Shown here: positions 7,627 to 14,151 of the stretch, piece by piece
Layout of the letters: each line of letters opens with the position of its first letter
Numbering within the stretch: the first letter of the stretch is position 1
Assembly (NCBI GenBank): GCA_036260075.1
Contig: DATAAM010000220.1
Coordinates: forward strand, 1-20,909
Reading direction: 5' to 3'
DNA from: DATAAM01 sp036260075
Lineage (GTDB): Bacteria > Actinomycetota > Acidimicrobiia > Acidimicrobiales > JAHWLA01
DNA: 20,909 bases
The notes under the pieces: model-generated
Told to the model about the DNA's origin: nothing
Seen by the model: only the letters and a program-made list of their open reading frames with translations
Databases searched by the model: none
Translations under genes and position numbers: made by a program

Positions 7627-8013
7627 ATGGCTCTCGACAGCACCGAACGCCTCGCCCTGCACCAAGGCCTCGTCGACGGGCTCGGCCCGCAGACGGCCGA
7701 CCGCCTGATGGCCGCCCTGCCCGACATCGACTGGTCGCAGCTGTCGACCAAGCAGGACCTCCAGCACCTGGAGGAGCGGATCGACCACCGGTTCGCGCTG
7801 GTCGACGAACGCTTCGCCCGCATCGACGAGCGCTTCGCCCGCATCGACGAACGCTTCGCCCGCCTCGACGACCGGTTCGACGGCATCGAGCCGATGATCG
7901 ACAGCAGGCTGTCGAAGCACACACGCGAGATGTACATGGCCATGATGGGCCTGTTGATCTCCATGGCCGGCGTCACAGCGTCGGTCGTCGGCATCCTGGG
8001 GCTCGCCGACTGA
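7627..8013 (+). CDS. Small heptad-repeat coiled-coil protein with C-terminal membrane helix
   Basis: Function not recognised. The 128-residue product has a short N-terminal helical part (about 1-45), then near-identical seven-residue repeats of the type DERFARI (about residues 53-87) that predict a coiled coil, then a hydrophobic C-terminal segment (MMGLLISMAGVTASVVGILGL) that looks like a membrane anchor. Similar small proteins are common in actinobacteria and resemble DUF1640-like coiled-coil membrane proteins, but I cannot assign a family. The ATG at 7627 is preferred: ggagg lies 12 bases upstream and the longer TTG-started frame (from 7534) adds only low-complexity residues. It has its own promoter. 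It converges on the dioxygenase gene with only six bases between the stops and no visible terminator. Confidence 0.72.
   Translation: MALDSTERLALHQGLVDGLGPQTADRLMAALPDIDWSQLSTKQDLQHLEERIDHRFALVDERFARIDERFARIDERFARLDDRFDGIEPMIDSRLSKHTREMYMAMMGLLISMAGVTASVVGILGLAD
7783..7887 (+). repeat. Five tandem 21-bp units inside the coiled-coil gene
   Basis: Units start at 7783, 7804, 7825, 7846 and 7867. The central three (7804-7866) differ at only two bases, and the outer two are diverged. Each unit encodes one heptad (DERFARI type). The near-identity at silent positions suggests recent slippage or duplication, so the number of heptads may vary between strains. Confidence 0.85.
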
Positions 8014-8019
8014 CCGCCT

Positions 8020-9192
8020 TCACTCCCGGGGCAGCCAGCTGGTCGGGTAGTCGGGATCGTCCCACCGCTCGGCGGCGGCCGTCAGTGTCAGCGGCCGGAA
8101 CGTGTCGAGCATGACCGCCAGCTCGTCGGTGTGCGTCCTGCCGATCGAGGCCTCCGCCACGCCCGGCGCGGGGCCGTGGGGGATGCCGCGGGGGTGGAAC
8201 GTGAGCGCGCCCTCCTCGATGCCACGCCTGCTGAAGAACGACCCGCTCACGTAATAGAGGACCTCGTCGGAGTCGAGGTTGGCGTGGTTGTAGGGCGCCG
8301 TCACCACGTCGGGGCCGTCGTCGAGGCGGCGGGGGCAGAACGAGCACAGCACAGCACCGTCGAGCTCGAACGTCTGGTGCACGGGCGGCGGCTGATGCTG
8401 GCGCCCGCTGATCGGCTCGAAGTCGTGGACGGAGAAGGCGTACGGGTACAGGTGGCCGTCCCAGCCCACGACGTCGAGCGGGTTGTGGTCCAGCGTGTAG
8501 ACGGCAGTGGCGTCGCCCACCCGCACCCACACGTCGGTGGGGGAGGGGTCGTCGAGGGCCAGGAGCTCGGTCGGCCGGCGGAAGTCGCGCTCCCAGTACG
8601 GCGCGTGCTCGAGCAGCTGGCCTTCGGCGTTCTGGTAGCGGCGGGGGAGGCGCACGGCCCCTGGCGTCTCCACCACCAGGTGGCGGTTGTCGGAGCCCGA
8701 CGGCACCCAGCGATGCGTGGTGCCCTTGGGGATCACCACGTAGTCGCCCGCCCGGTACTCCAGCGCGCCGAACACCGATTCGAGGCGGCCGCCGCCCCGG
8801 TGCACGAAGTGGCACTCGTCGGCGCCGCCGTTGCGCACGAAGCGGCCGGGGCCGTCCTCGAAGGCGGACAGGCCGACTCGCACGTCGGCGTTGAACAGCA
8901 CCCAGTCGCGCCCGGAGAGCTCGTCGGGCCCGGCGTCCAGCGCGTCGCCCGGGCGCAACAGGTGGTGGCGCAGCGTGCCGTCGCTCGCCGGTCGGGGCGG
9001 AGCGGGCACCGGGTCGGTCTCGGCCACCTTCACCACCCGGGTCGGTGCGTAGCGGTGGTAGAGGATCGAGTAGCGGCCCGAGAACCCCTCCAGGCCCACC
9101 ACCTCTTCGGCGTACAGCGAGCCGTCGGGCGCCCGGAAGGCAACGTGGCGCTTCTGCGGCACGTCACCCAGGCGGTGGTAGCTGGGCGCCAT
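8020..9192 (-). CDS. hmgA: Homogentisate 1,2-dioxygenase
   Basis: This 390-residue cupin-fold enzyme opens the ring of homogentisate to maleylacetoacetate in tyrosine and phenylalanine breakdown, using Fe(II) and O2 in the cytoplasm. The C-terminal half shows the likely iron ligands: His303 in PYNHANLDSDEVLYYV, Glu310 in the same motif, and His339 in IPHGPAPG, matching the family pattern His, Glu, then His in PHGP. Other family features are CSFCPRR, the N-terminal cupin part ECHFVHRGGG, and GDYVVIPKGTTHRW. It is shorter than human HGD (445), as is usual for the bacterial short form. The Glu is seven residues after the His here rather than six as in human HGD, so the ligand assignment is by alignment only. 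The ATG follows a -10 box by six bases with no Shine-Dalgarno, suggesting leaderless translation. No other pathway gene is in the window. Confidence 0.85.
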   Translation of the reverse strand: MAPSYHRLGDVPQKRHVAFRAPDGSLYAEEVVGLEGFSGRYSILYHRYAPTRVVKVAETDPVPAPPRPASDGTLRHHLLRPGDALDAGPDELSGRDWVLFNADVRVGLSAFEDGPGRFVRNGGADECHFVHRGGGRLESVFGALEYRAGDYVVIPKGTTHRWVPSGSDNRHLVVETPGAVRLPRRYQNAEGQLLEHAPYWERDFRRPTELLALDDPSPTDVWVRVGDATAVYTLDHNPLDVVGWDGHLYPYAFSVHDFEPISGRQHQPPPVHQTFELDGAVLCSFCPRRLDDGPDVVTAPYNHANLDSDEVLYYVSGSFFSRRGIEEGALTFHPRGIPHGPAPGVAEASIGRTHTDELAVMLDTFRPLTLTAAAERWDDPDYPTSWLPRE

Positions 9193-9198
9193 GCCCCG

Positions 9199-9227
9199 AG
9201 TCTACGACCGCCCCCCGGCGGGTCGAT
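9199..9227 (-). promoter_or_regulatory. Leaderless-type promoter of the dioxygenase gene
   Basis: On the minus strand TAGACT (9199-9204) lies six bases before the ATG at 9192. A weak -35, ATCGAC (9222-9227), is 17 bases further upstream. Transcription should start at or within a base or so of the ATG. There is no purine-rich ribosome site in between, which supports a leaderless message. Confidence 0.55.
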
Positions 9228-9237
9228 CGCGCCGAAT

Positions 9238-9255
9238 CCGGTCCCCGTGGACCGG
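9238..9255. promoter_or_regulatory. Inverted repeat between divergent promoters (possible operator)
   Basis: CCGGTCC, four bases, GGACCGG: a perfect 7-bp dyad in the middle of the 126-base region between hmgA and nuoA. It lies about 11 bases outside the hmgA -35 and 24 bases upstream of the nuoA -35. The position suits a regulator of one or both genes, but GC-rich dyads also arise by chance. Confidence 0.35.
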
Positions 9256-9279
9256 TCGGAACCTCGAACCTGACGGGTT

Positions 9280-9309
9280 TTGGCGCCTCGTGAATGCGCT
9301 CACTAGGCT
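9280..9309 (+). promoter_or_regulatory. Promoter of the second nuo operon
   Basis: TTGGCG at 9280-9285, 18 bases, TAGGCT at 9304-9309, then nine bases to the nuoA ATG at 9319. No Shine-Dalgarno is seen before the ATG, so the message is probably leaderless or nearly so. It would drive the whole nuoA-to-methyltransferase block. Confidence 0.5.
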
Positions 9310-9318
9310 CGCCCGCCG

Positions 9319-9684
9319 ATGTCGGACTTCCTCCGCAGCTACTTCACCGTGCTCGTGTTCGGTGGGGCGGCCGTCGCCATGGTGGCGGCCATGCTGGGAG
9401 CCGGCTCCCTCCTCCGCCCCAAGCGGCCCCAGCCGCAGAAGTACATCTCCTACGAGTCGGGCGTCGACCCCGTGGGCAGCGGGTGGTCGCAGAGCCAGAT
9501 CCGCTACTACGTGTTCGCCCTGCTGTTCGTCATGTTCGACGTCGAGGCGGTGTTCATCTTCCCGTGGGCCGTGCAGCTCGACACGCTCGCCCTCTTCGGG
9601 CTGATCGAGATGCTGGTCTTCATCGTCATCCTCGCCCTCGGGCTCGTGTACGCCTGGCGCAAGGGGGTGCTGCGGTGGGTCTAG
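9319..9684 (+). CDS. nuoA: NADH-quinone oxidoreductase subunit A (operon 2)
   Basis: This 121-residue protein has three membrane helices and is the first gene of the 11-gene nuo operon. The family loop is present as YISYESGVDP (Ser47 where many homologues have Cys), followed by QIRYYVFALLFVMFDVEAVFIFPWA, with the conserved acidic pair Asp74 and Glu76 in TM2. The cytoplasmic loop between TM1 and TM2 lies near the quinone entrance and the NuoD/B contact. The ATG is ten bases after the -10 box, with no Shine-Dalgarno. The nuoB start lies inside the 3' end of this gene. Confidence 0.95.
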   Translation: MSDFLRSYFTVLVFGGAAVAMVAAMLGAGSLLRPKRPQPQKYISYESGVDPVGSGWSQSQIRYYVFALLFVMFDVEAVFIFPWAVQLDTLALFGLIEMLVFIVILALGLVYAWRKGVLRWV

Positions 9685-10178
9685 TGGAGCGCGGCAAGGT
9701 CCCCAAGCCGCTCACCCACCTGCTCAACGCCGCCCGCAAGTACAGCCTCTGGGTGTACCAGTGGGGCCTGGCCTGCTGCGCCATCGAGATGGGCGCCGCG
9801 TTCGGATCGCCGCGCTACGACGTCATGCGGCTGGGCGTCATCCCCTTCCCGGCCAGCGCCCGCCAGGCCGACCTCGTCGTCATCTCCGGAACCGTCACCG
9901 ACAAGATGGCCGTTCCCATCCGCCGCCTCTACGAGCAGATGCCCGACCCCAAGTACGTCATCTCCATGGGGTCGTGCGCCAACTGCGGCGGGCCCTACTG
10001 GGACAGCTACTCCGTCACCAAGGGCGTCGACCAGATCATCCCCGTCGACGTGTACGTGCCGGGCTGCCCGCCGAGGCCCGAGGCGCTGCTCGAGGGCATC
10101 GTCCTGCTCCAGCAGCGCATCCAGAACGAGGACATGGCCGAGCGCTGGAGGGGTGAGCCGATTGTCGTCGGAGGGTAG
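9675..10178 (+). CDS. nuoB: NADH-quinone oxidoreductase subunit B (operon 2)
   Basis: This 167-residue soluble subunit binds the terminal 4Fe-4S cluster N2 that hands electrons to quinone. Ligand candidates are all present: Cys34-Cys35 in GLACCAIEM, Cys101 in MGSCANCGGPY, and Cys131 in VPGCPPRPEAL. An extra cysteine (Cys104) stands three residues after the third ligand, where the human protein has Gly. The GTG at 9675 overlaps nuoA by ten bases and gives the family-like N-terminus MGLVERG; a GTG at 9684 is the alternative. The gene overlaps the likely nuoC start by 26 bases. Confidence 0.95.
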   Translation: MGLVERGKVPKPLTHLLNAARKYSLWVYQWGLACCAIEMGAAFGSPRYDVMRLGVIPFPASARQADLVVISGTVTDKMAVPIRRLYEQMPDPKYVISMGSCANCGGPYWDSYSVTKGVDQIIPVDVYVPGCPPRPEALLEGIVLLQQRIQNEDMAERWRGEPIVVGG

Positions 10179-10887
10179 CGCCGAGCGAGTCGGAGGGAGC
10201 GGAGCGACCGGAGTGCGAGACCAGGCGCCTGAGGCTCCCCCCGTCGAGGTCGACGAGCTGCGCGAGGGCCTCCTCGCCACACTGCGAGAGGCGCTGGGCG
10301 AGGCCGTGGTCGGCTCGGAGGTGGCGGGCGGCGACATCTGCGTGCGCGTCGACCGCACCGCATGGAAGCGGGCCGCCGAGGTGTGCCGCGACCGCCTCCA
10401 CATGGACTACTTCTGCTTCCTCTCGGGCATCGACTGGCTGCCCGCGCCGGGCCTCTCCGGAGAGAAGGTCTTCGACCCCGACGCGCCCACCGAAGGCGGC
10501 GACGAGGAGCCCACCGGCATGGAGACGGGCGTGGCCGGCGGCGACACCCGCTTCCAGGTGTTCGCCCGGCTGTACTCCACACGGCGGAAGGTCGGCATCA
10601 CCCTGAAGGCCGACCTCGACGACGCCGACCCCGCCGTCGAGTCCTGGACAGAGCTGTTCCGGGGCGCCGACTGGCACGAGCGGGAGACGTGGGAGATGTA
10701 CGGCTTCCGCTTCGACGGCCACCCGCGGCTGAGCCACATCTACCTGCCCGGCGAGTTCGAGGGGTACCCGCTGCGCAAGGACTTCCCGTTGCTGGCCCGC
10801 GAGGTGAAGCCGTGGCCGGGGCTGGTCGACGTGGAGCCGATGCCGGGCGAGCCCGAAGGCGACGGCGAGGAGGCGGCGGCAGAATGA
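10153..10887 (+). CDS. nuoC: NADH-quinone oxidoreductase subunit C (operon 2)
   Basis: This is the 30-kDa-type soluble subunit of the connecting module, separate from NuoD rather than fused as in E. coli. The signature is clear: WHERETWEMYGFRFDGHPRL (174-193), then FEGYPLRKDFPL. It has 244 residues if started at this GTG. A TTG at 10162 (with ggagggg eight bases upstream) and a GTG at 10213 (with ggag eight bases upstream) are real alternatives, the last giving 224 residues. Residues 97-130 are an acidic and glycine-rich insertion between core strands, and the tail is also acidic (EPEGDGEEAAAE). The extreme N-terminus is encoded by a purine-rich repetitive stretch (10182-10221) and is unlikely to be conserved. 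It ends by ATGA overlap with nuoD. Confidence 0.92.
   Translation: MSRLSSEGSAERVGGSGATGVRDQAPEAPPVEVDELREGLLATLREALGEAVVGSEVAGGDICVRVDRTAWKRAAEVCRDRLHMDYFCFLSGIDWLPAPGLSGEKVFDPDAPTEGGDEEPTGMETGVAGGDTRFQVFARLYSTRRKVGITLKADLDDADPAVESWTELFRGADWHERETWEMYGFRFDGHPRLSHIYLPGEFEGYPLRKDFPLLAREVKPWPGLVDVEPMPGEPEGDGEEAAAE
10182..10221 (+). repeat. Purine-rich degenerate GAG/GGAGCG repeat at the nuoB/nuoC junction
   Basis: The stretch is built of gagcga, ggaggg, ggagcg and gagtgcgag blocks just after the nuoB stop. It encodes the non-conserved start of NuoC or, if nuoC starts at 10213, is untranslated leader with Shine-Dalgarno-like purines. It looks like a low-complexity insertion, but I see no second copy in the window. 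Confidence 0.4.
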
Positions 10888-12056
10888 CGGTCACGACCGA
10901 CTGGCGCCAGGCCGCCTACGTGGCGGGCCAGGCGGCCGACGCCCGGGTGAACGTCGAGCTCGAGACCGAGGGGATGACGCTCAACCTCGGGCCGCAGCAC
11001 CCCGCCACCCACGGCACCCTGCGCATCGTCGCCCGCCTCGACGGCGAGCAGGTGGTCTGGGCCGACCCCGTGTGCGGCTACATGCACCGCGGCTACGAGA
11101 AGCTCTGCGAGGTCCGCACCTATCCGCAGGTGACGACCCTGATCAACCGCATCGACTGGCTGGGCCACTTCGCCAACGAGGTGCCGTTCATCCTGGCCGC
11201 CGAGAAGCTCATGGGGGTCGAGGCCCCGCCCCGGGCCCAGTGGCTGCGCACGATCTTCTTCGAGATGGCCCGCATCGCCAACATCTCGCTGTTCCTCGGC
11301 GACATGGGCGTGCAGCTGGGCGCCATCACCCCGGTCTTCTACGCCTTCCGCGACCGGGAGCACGTGCTCAACCTCATGGAGTCGGTCACCGGCGGCCGCT
11401 TCCACCCCAACTTCGACCGCATCGGCGGCCTGAAGGAGGATCTCCCCAAGGGGTGGATCGACGAGACCAAAGCAGTCATGAAGCGGGTCCGCACGTTCTG
11501 CGACGAGATGGAAGACCTGCTCATGGGCAACGAGATCTTCCAGACCCGCACCCGCGGCATCGGCGTCATCCCGCCCGCCGTGGGCCTGGAGTACGGGCTC
11601 TCCGGCGCCAACATCCGGGCCAGCGGCGTCGACTGGGACCTCCGCCGCGACGAGGAGTCGCCGCTGGCGTGGAAGGAGGTCGACTTCAAGGTCTGGACAC
11701 ACCCCGACGGCGACTCGTTCGCCCGCTACTGGGTGCGGCTGCAGGAGGTGCGCGAGGCCAGCCTGATCATCGAGAAGCTGGTCGACGGGCTGCCCTCCGG
11801 GTCGATCCAGGCCAAGGTGCCCCGCATCATCAAGGTGCCCGCGGGCGAGGCGTGGGTGCACACCGAGAACCCGTTGGGCGAGATGGGCTACTACGTGATC
11901 TCGAAGGGTGGGCTGGGGCCGTTCCGCTGCAAGATCCGCACGCCCAGCTTCAACAACATCTCCATCCTGCCGTGGGTCCTGCGCGGCACCTACGTGCCCG
12001 ACGTCATCACCATCCTCGCCTCGCTCTACTTCATCCTCGGGGACATCGACCGATGA
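10884..12056 (+). CDS. nuoD: NADH-quinone oxidoreductase subunit D (operon 2), altered quinone pocket
   Basis: This is the 49-kDa-type subunit (390 residues) that forms the quinone headgroup site with NuoB and NuoH. Family motifs: LGPQHPATHGTLR (35-47), MHRGYEKL (67-74), RAQWLRT, and the C-terminal CKIRTPSF and GDIDR. The pocket His is kept (His43, bovine His59). The two other pocket residues are changed: Trp92 (RIDWLGHF) stands where the quinone-ligand Tyr (bovine Tyr108) is expected, and Gln144 (MGVQLGAITP) where Asp160 is expected. The spacings between these sites equal those in the human protein (23 and 52 residues), so the alignment is firm. Arg69 matches the arginine methylated by NDUFAF7 in mitochondria. 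The stop overlaps an ATG that opens a mini-ORF before nuoH. Confidence 0.96.
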   Translation: MTVTTDWRQAAYVAGQAADARVNVELETEGMTLNLGPQHPATHGTLRIVARLDGEQVVWADPVCGYMHRGYEKLCEVRTYPQVTTLINRIDWLGHFANEVPFILAAEKLMGVEAPPRAQWLRTIFFEMARIANISLFLGDMGVQLGAITPVFYAFRDREHVLNLMESVTGGRFHPNFDRIGGLKEDLPKGWIDETKAVMKRVRTFCDEMEDLLMGNEIFQTRTRGIGVIPPAVGLEYGLSGANIRASGVDWDLRRDEESPLAWKEVDFKVWTHPDGDSFARYWVRLQEVREASLIIEKLVDGLPSGSIQAKVPRIIKVPAGEAWVHTENPLGEMGYYVISKGGLGPFRCKIRTPSFNNISILPWVLRGTYVPDVITILASLYFILGDIDR

Positions 12057-12157
12057 CCCCCACCCCCCCGCTCGTTTTGGGATGCGAACACCGCGCTACA
12101 GCGCGGCATGAGGGCCCCAGAAGCGACCGGCTCGCCGACAGGGACCGGCAGTGGTAG
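12053..12157 (+). CDS. Bridging mini-ORF between nuoD and nuoH, 34 codons
   Basis: It starts at the ATG overlapping the nuoD stop (ATGA, 12053-12056) and ends at a TAG (12155-12157) inside the first codons of nuoH. The peptide begins MTPTPPLVLGCEHRATARHE; no family recognised. It has the same design as the mini-ORFs at 5192 and 14151 and contains palindromic element copy 2. A role in passing ribosomes to nuoH is inferred; it may have no function as a peptide. Confidence 0.4.
   Translation: MTPTPPLVLGCEHRATARHEGPRSDRLADRDRQW
12073..12122 (+). repeat. Palindromic intercistronic element, copy 2
   Basis: CGTTTTGGG (12073-12081), nine bases, CCGCGCTA (12091-12098), then CCCAGAA (12116-12122): the same order and nearly the same spacing as copy 1 at 5211-5260. 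The centre, CCGCGCT-AC-AGCGCGG (12091-12106), is itself a perfect 7-bp inverted repeat. Both copies lie 18-20 bases after the ATGA of the upstream gene and in the same direction. Confidence 0.6.
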
Positions 12158-13176
12158 CGGTGGAGCTGGCGTACTGGACAGAGACGGCCGTGAAGGTCGG
12201 CGTGGTGCTGGCGATCATCCCCGCCGGCGCGCTGATCCTCGGCTACGTCTTCCTTCTCAAGATGATGAGCCACATGCAGAGCCGGCTCGGCCCCATGGAG
12301 GCCGGCCCGCACGGCGTGCTTCAGCTGGTGGCCGACGGCGTGAAGTTCCTCCAGAAGGAGGACATCTTCCCGGCCAAGGCCGACCGCCGCGTGTTCGCGC
12401 TGGCGCCCGTCGTCGTCCTGCTGTCGACCTTCCTGCTCTACATCGTCGTGCCCGCCGGGCCCGACCTCGTCGTCGAAGACCTCGACACCGGCATCTTCTT
12501 CGCGCTGGCGGTGTCGTCGCTCAGCGTCCTCGGCATCCTCATGGCGGGCTGGGCCTCGGCCAACAAGTACTCGCTCATCGGCGCCCTGCGCGCCGCAGGC
12601 CAGCTCATCGCCTACGAGCTGCCGCTCGTGCTCGCCGTCGTCGGGGTCGTCATGCAGGCGGGCACGATGAGCCTCCAGGGCATCGTCCACGCCCAAGCCG
12701 AAGGCGAGATCTTCGGCTGGGCCGGCATCGGCAACCCGTTCATCCTCACGCAGCTCGTCGGCTTCCTGCTCTTCCTCGTCGCCGCCCAGGCCGAGCTCAC
12801 CCAGACCCCCTTCGACATGCCCGTTGCCGAGTCGGAGCTGGTGGCGGGCTACATGACCGAGTACACCGGGTTCCGCTTCCTCTTCTTCTTCATGGGCGAG
12901 TTCGGCAGCGCCTTCGCCCTCGCCGCCATCGGAGCCACGCTCTTCCTGGGCGGCTGGGCCGTGCCCGGCGTCGACCCCGGAAGCGACCTGGCCAACCTCG
13001 TGGGGCCGCTGGCGTTGGGCGCCAAGGTCATGTTCGTCGCCTTCCTCATCTTCTGGTTCCGCTTCAGCTACCCCCGCCTTCGCGAAGACCAGCTCCAGGC
13101 GATCGCCTGGAAGTACCTCATCCCCCTGTCGCTGGTGAACATCGCCGCCACCGGCGCTCTGAAGGTGGCCTTCTGA
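12151..13176 (+). CDS. nuoH: NADH-quinone oxidoreductase subunit H (operon 2), atypical quinone-channel loop
   Basis: This is a full-length NuoH (341 residues) with eight expected membrane helices. It forms the lipid-facing quinone tunnel and the E-channel. Motifs: QSRLGPMEAGPHG (43-55), VADGVKFLQKED, and the C-terminal YPRLREDQLQAIAWKYLIP. The key loop reads AELTQTPFDMPVAESELVAG (214-233). Compared with NuoH of operon 1 (AELNRPPFDLVEAEQELVGG) and with human ND1, the conserved Arg is Gln218 and the first loop Glu is Val225. Two GTG codons (12151, 12160) can serve as start; 12151 overlaps the mini-ORF stop, 12160 lies two bases after it. No strong Shine-Dalgarno is seen. The stop shares one base with nuoI. 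Confidence 0.95.
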   Translation: MVAVELAYWTETAVKVGVVLAIIPAGALILGYVFLLKMMSHMQSRLGPMEAGPHGVLQLVADGVKFLQKEDIFPAKADRRVFALAPVVVLLSTFLLYIVVPAGPDLVVEDLDTGIFFALAVSSLSVLGILMAGWASANKYSLIGALRAAGQLIAYELPLVLAVVGVVMQAGTMSLQGIVHAQAEGEIFGWAGIGNPFILTQLVGFLLFLVAAQAELTQTPFDMPVAESELVAGYMTEYTGFRFLFFFMGEFGSAFALAAIGATLFLGGWAVPGVDPGSDLANLVGPLALGAKVMFVAFLIFWFRFSYPRLREDQLQAIAWKYLIPLSLVNIAATGALKVAF

Positions 13177-13649
13177 TGCTGGGCAAGGGACTGGCCAAGG
13201 GCCTCGGCGTCACCCTCAAGACGATGCTCAAGCCTGCGGTGACCGTGCAGTACCCGCACGAGAAGGAGGCGCCGCCCACCCGGGCCCGCGGCGTGATCGC
13301 CCTGAAGGAGGAGAACTGCACCGTCTGCATGCTGTGCGCCCGCAGCTGTCCCGACTGGTGCATCTACATCGAGGGCCACAAGGACAAGGCCCCGCCCCGC
13401 CGCGAGGGGGGCAAGCCGCGCACGGTGCAGAAGCTCGACCGCTTCGACATCGACTACGGGCTCTGCATGTACTGCGGCATCTGCGTGGAGGTGTGCCCGT
13501 TCGACGCCCTCTTCTGGAGCCCCGAGTACGAGTACTCGGAGGCGAAGATCGCCGACCTGCTCCACGACAAGGACCGCCTCGGCGACTGGATGAAGACCGT
13601 GCCCGAGCCGCCGCCCCTCGAAGCGGGCGCGGAGACGAAGAAGAAGTAG
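13176..13649 (+). CDS. nuoI: NADH-quinone oxidoreductase subunit I (operon 2)
   Basis: This 157-residue protein carries two 4Fe-4S clusters (N6a, N6b) that pass electrons to N2 in NuoB. Both motifs are complete: CTVCMLCARSCP (48-59) and CMYCGICVEVCP (97-108). With no NuoE, F or G encoded in this operon, NuoI is likely the entry point for electrons, as in ferredoxin- or F420-dependent complexes. The tail is acidic then lysine-rich (GAETKKK). Its post-cluster segment EYEYSEAKIADLLHDKDRL is the internal reference that identifies the NuoI tail fused to the first NuoH. The start shares one base with the nuoH stop; nuoJ follows after ten bases. Confidence 0.96.
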   Translation: MLGKGLAKGLGVTLKTMLKPAVTVQYPHEKEAPPTRARGVIALKEENCTVCMLCARSCPDWCIYIEGHKDKAPPRREGGKPRTVQKLDRFDIDYGLCMYCGICVEVCPFDALFWSPEYEYSEAKIADLLHDKDRLGDWMKTVPEPPPLEAGAETKKK

Positions 13650-13659
13650 GGACGGATCG

Positions 13660-14151
13660 ATGCTCGCCCAGAACGTGATCTTCTACGCGGTCGCCGCCGC
13701 CATGGGCCTGGCCGCCATCCGCGTGGTCACCACGCAGAACGTCGTCCACGCCGCCCTCTACCTCGTCGTCGTGCTGGCAGGCGTGGCCGCGCAGTACATC
13801 CTGCTGGCCGCCGAGTTCACGGCCGTGGTGCAGGTGCTCGTCTACATCGGCGCCATCGTCGTGCTGTTCCTGTTCGGCATCATGCTCACGCGGGCGCCGA
13901 TCGGGCGCACGGAGAACCTCGACAACGACCAGCGCTTCATGTCGCTCGTCGTCTCGCTCTTCCTGCTCGGCGTGCTGGGCGCCATCCTCTGGGACGCCTT
14001 CGAGGACACCAAGCTCGAGGGCACGCGCGTGCAGACCTCCGGCGAGGTGGGCCTGTCGATCTTCCGCGACTACGTGATCCCCTTCGAGGTCATCTCCGTG
14101 CTCCTGCTGGCCGCGCTCGTGGGCGCCGTCGTCATCGCGAGGCGAGATTGA
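13660..14151 (+). CDS. nuoJ: NADH-quinone oxidoreductase subunit J (operon 2)
   Basis: This 163-residue membrane protein has five expected helices. The TM3 signature AVVQVLVYIGAIVVLFLFGI (55-74, Tyr62) is nearly identical to that of the operon 1 paralogue. The end FEVISVLLLAALVGAVVIARRD is also typical. A purine-rich site (gggacgg) lies just before the ATG. The stop (14149-14151) overlaps an ATG at 14151 that opens a mini-ORF, so nuoK does not follow directly as it does in operon 1. Confidence 0.94.
   Translation: MLAQNVIFYAVAAAMGLAAIRVVTTQNVVHAALYLVVVLAGVAAQYILLAAEFTAVVQVLVYIGAIVVLFLFGIMLTRAPIGRTENLDNDQRFMSLVVSLFLLGVLGAILWDAFEDTKLEGTRVQTSGEVGLSIFRDYVIPFEVISVLLLAALVGAVVIARRD

Noticed and set aside
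7529..7708. 59-codon leaderless frame starting seven bases after the TACACT box
   Set aside because: It overlaps the coiled-coil gene out of frame by about 80 bases, has biased Arg/Ser/Pro composition and no known relatives; possible, but not supportable.
7783..7887. Short direct repeats as a possible CRISPR array
   Set aside because: Units are contiguous 21-bp coding heptads without spacers.
8131..9273. Long open frame (380 codons) on the + strand opposite the dioxygenase gene
   Set aside because: It is antisense to a well-supported enzyme gene, has low-complexity Ala/Val/Arg composition and no recognisable motif; such shadows are expected at this GC content.
9275..9290. gggttttggcgcc upstream of nuoA as another copy of the palindromic element
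   Set aside because: Only a GTTTTGG match; the CCGCGCTA core and right arm are absent, and the site is better explained as the -35 region.
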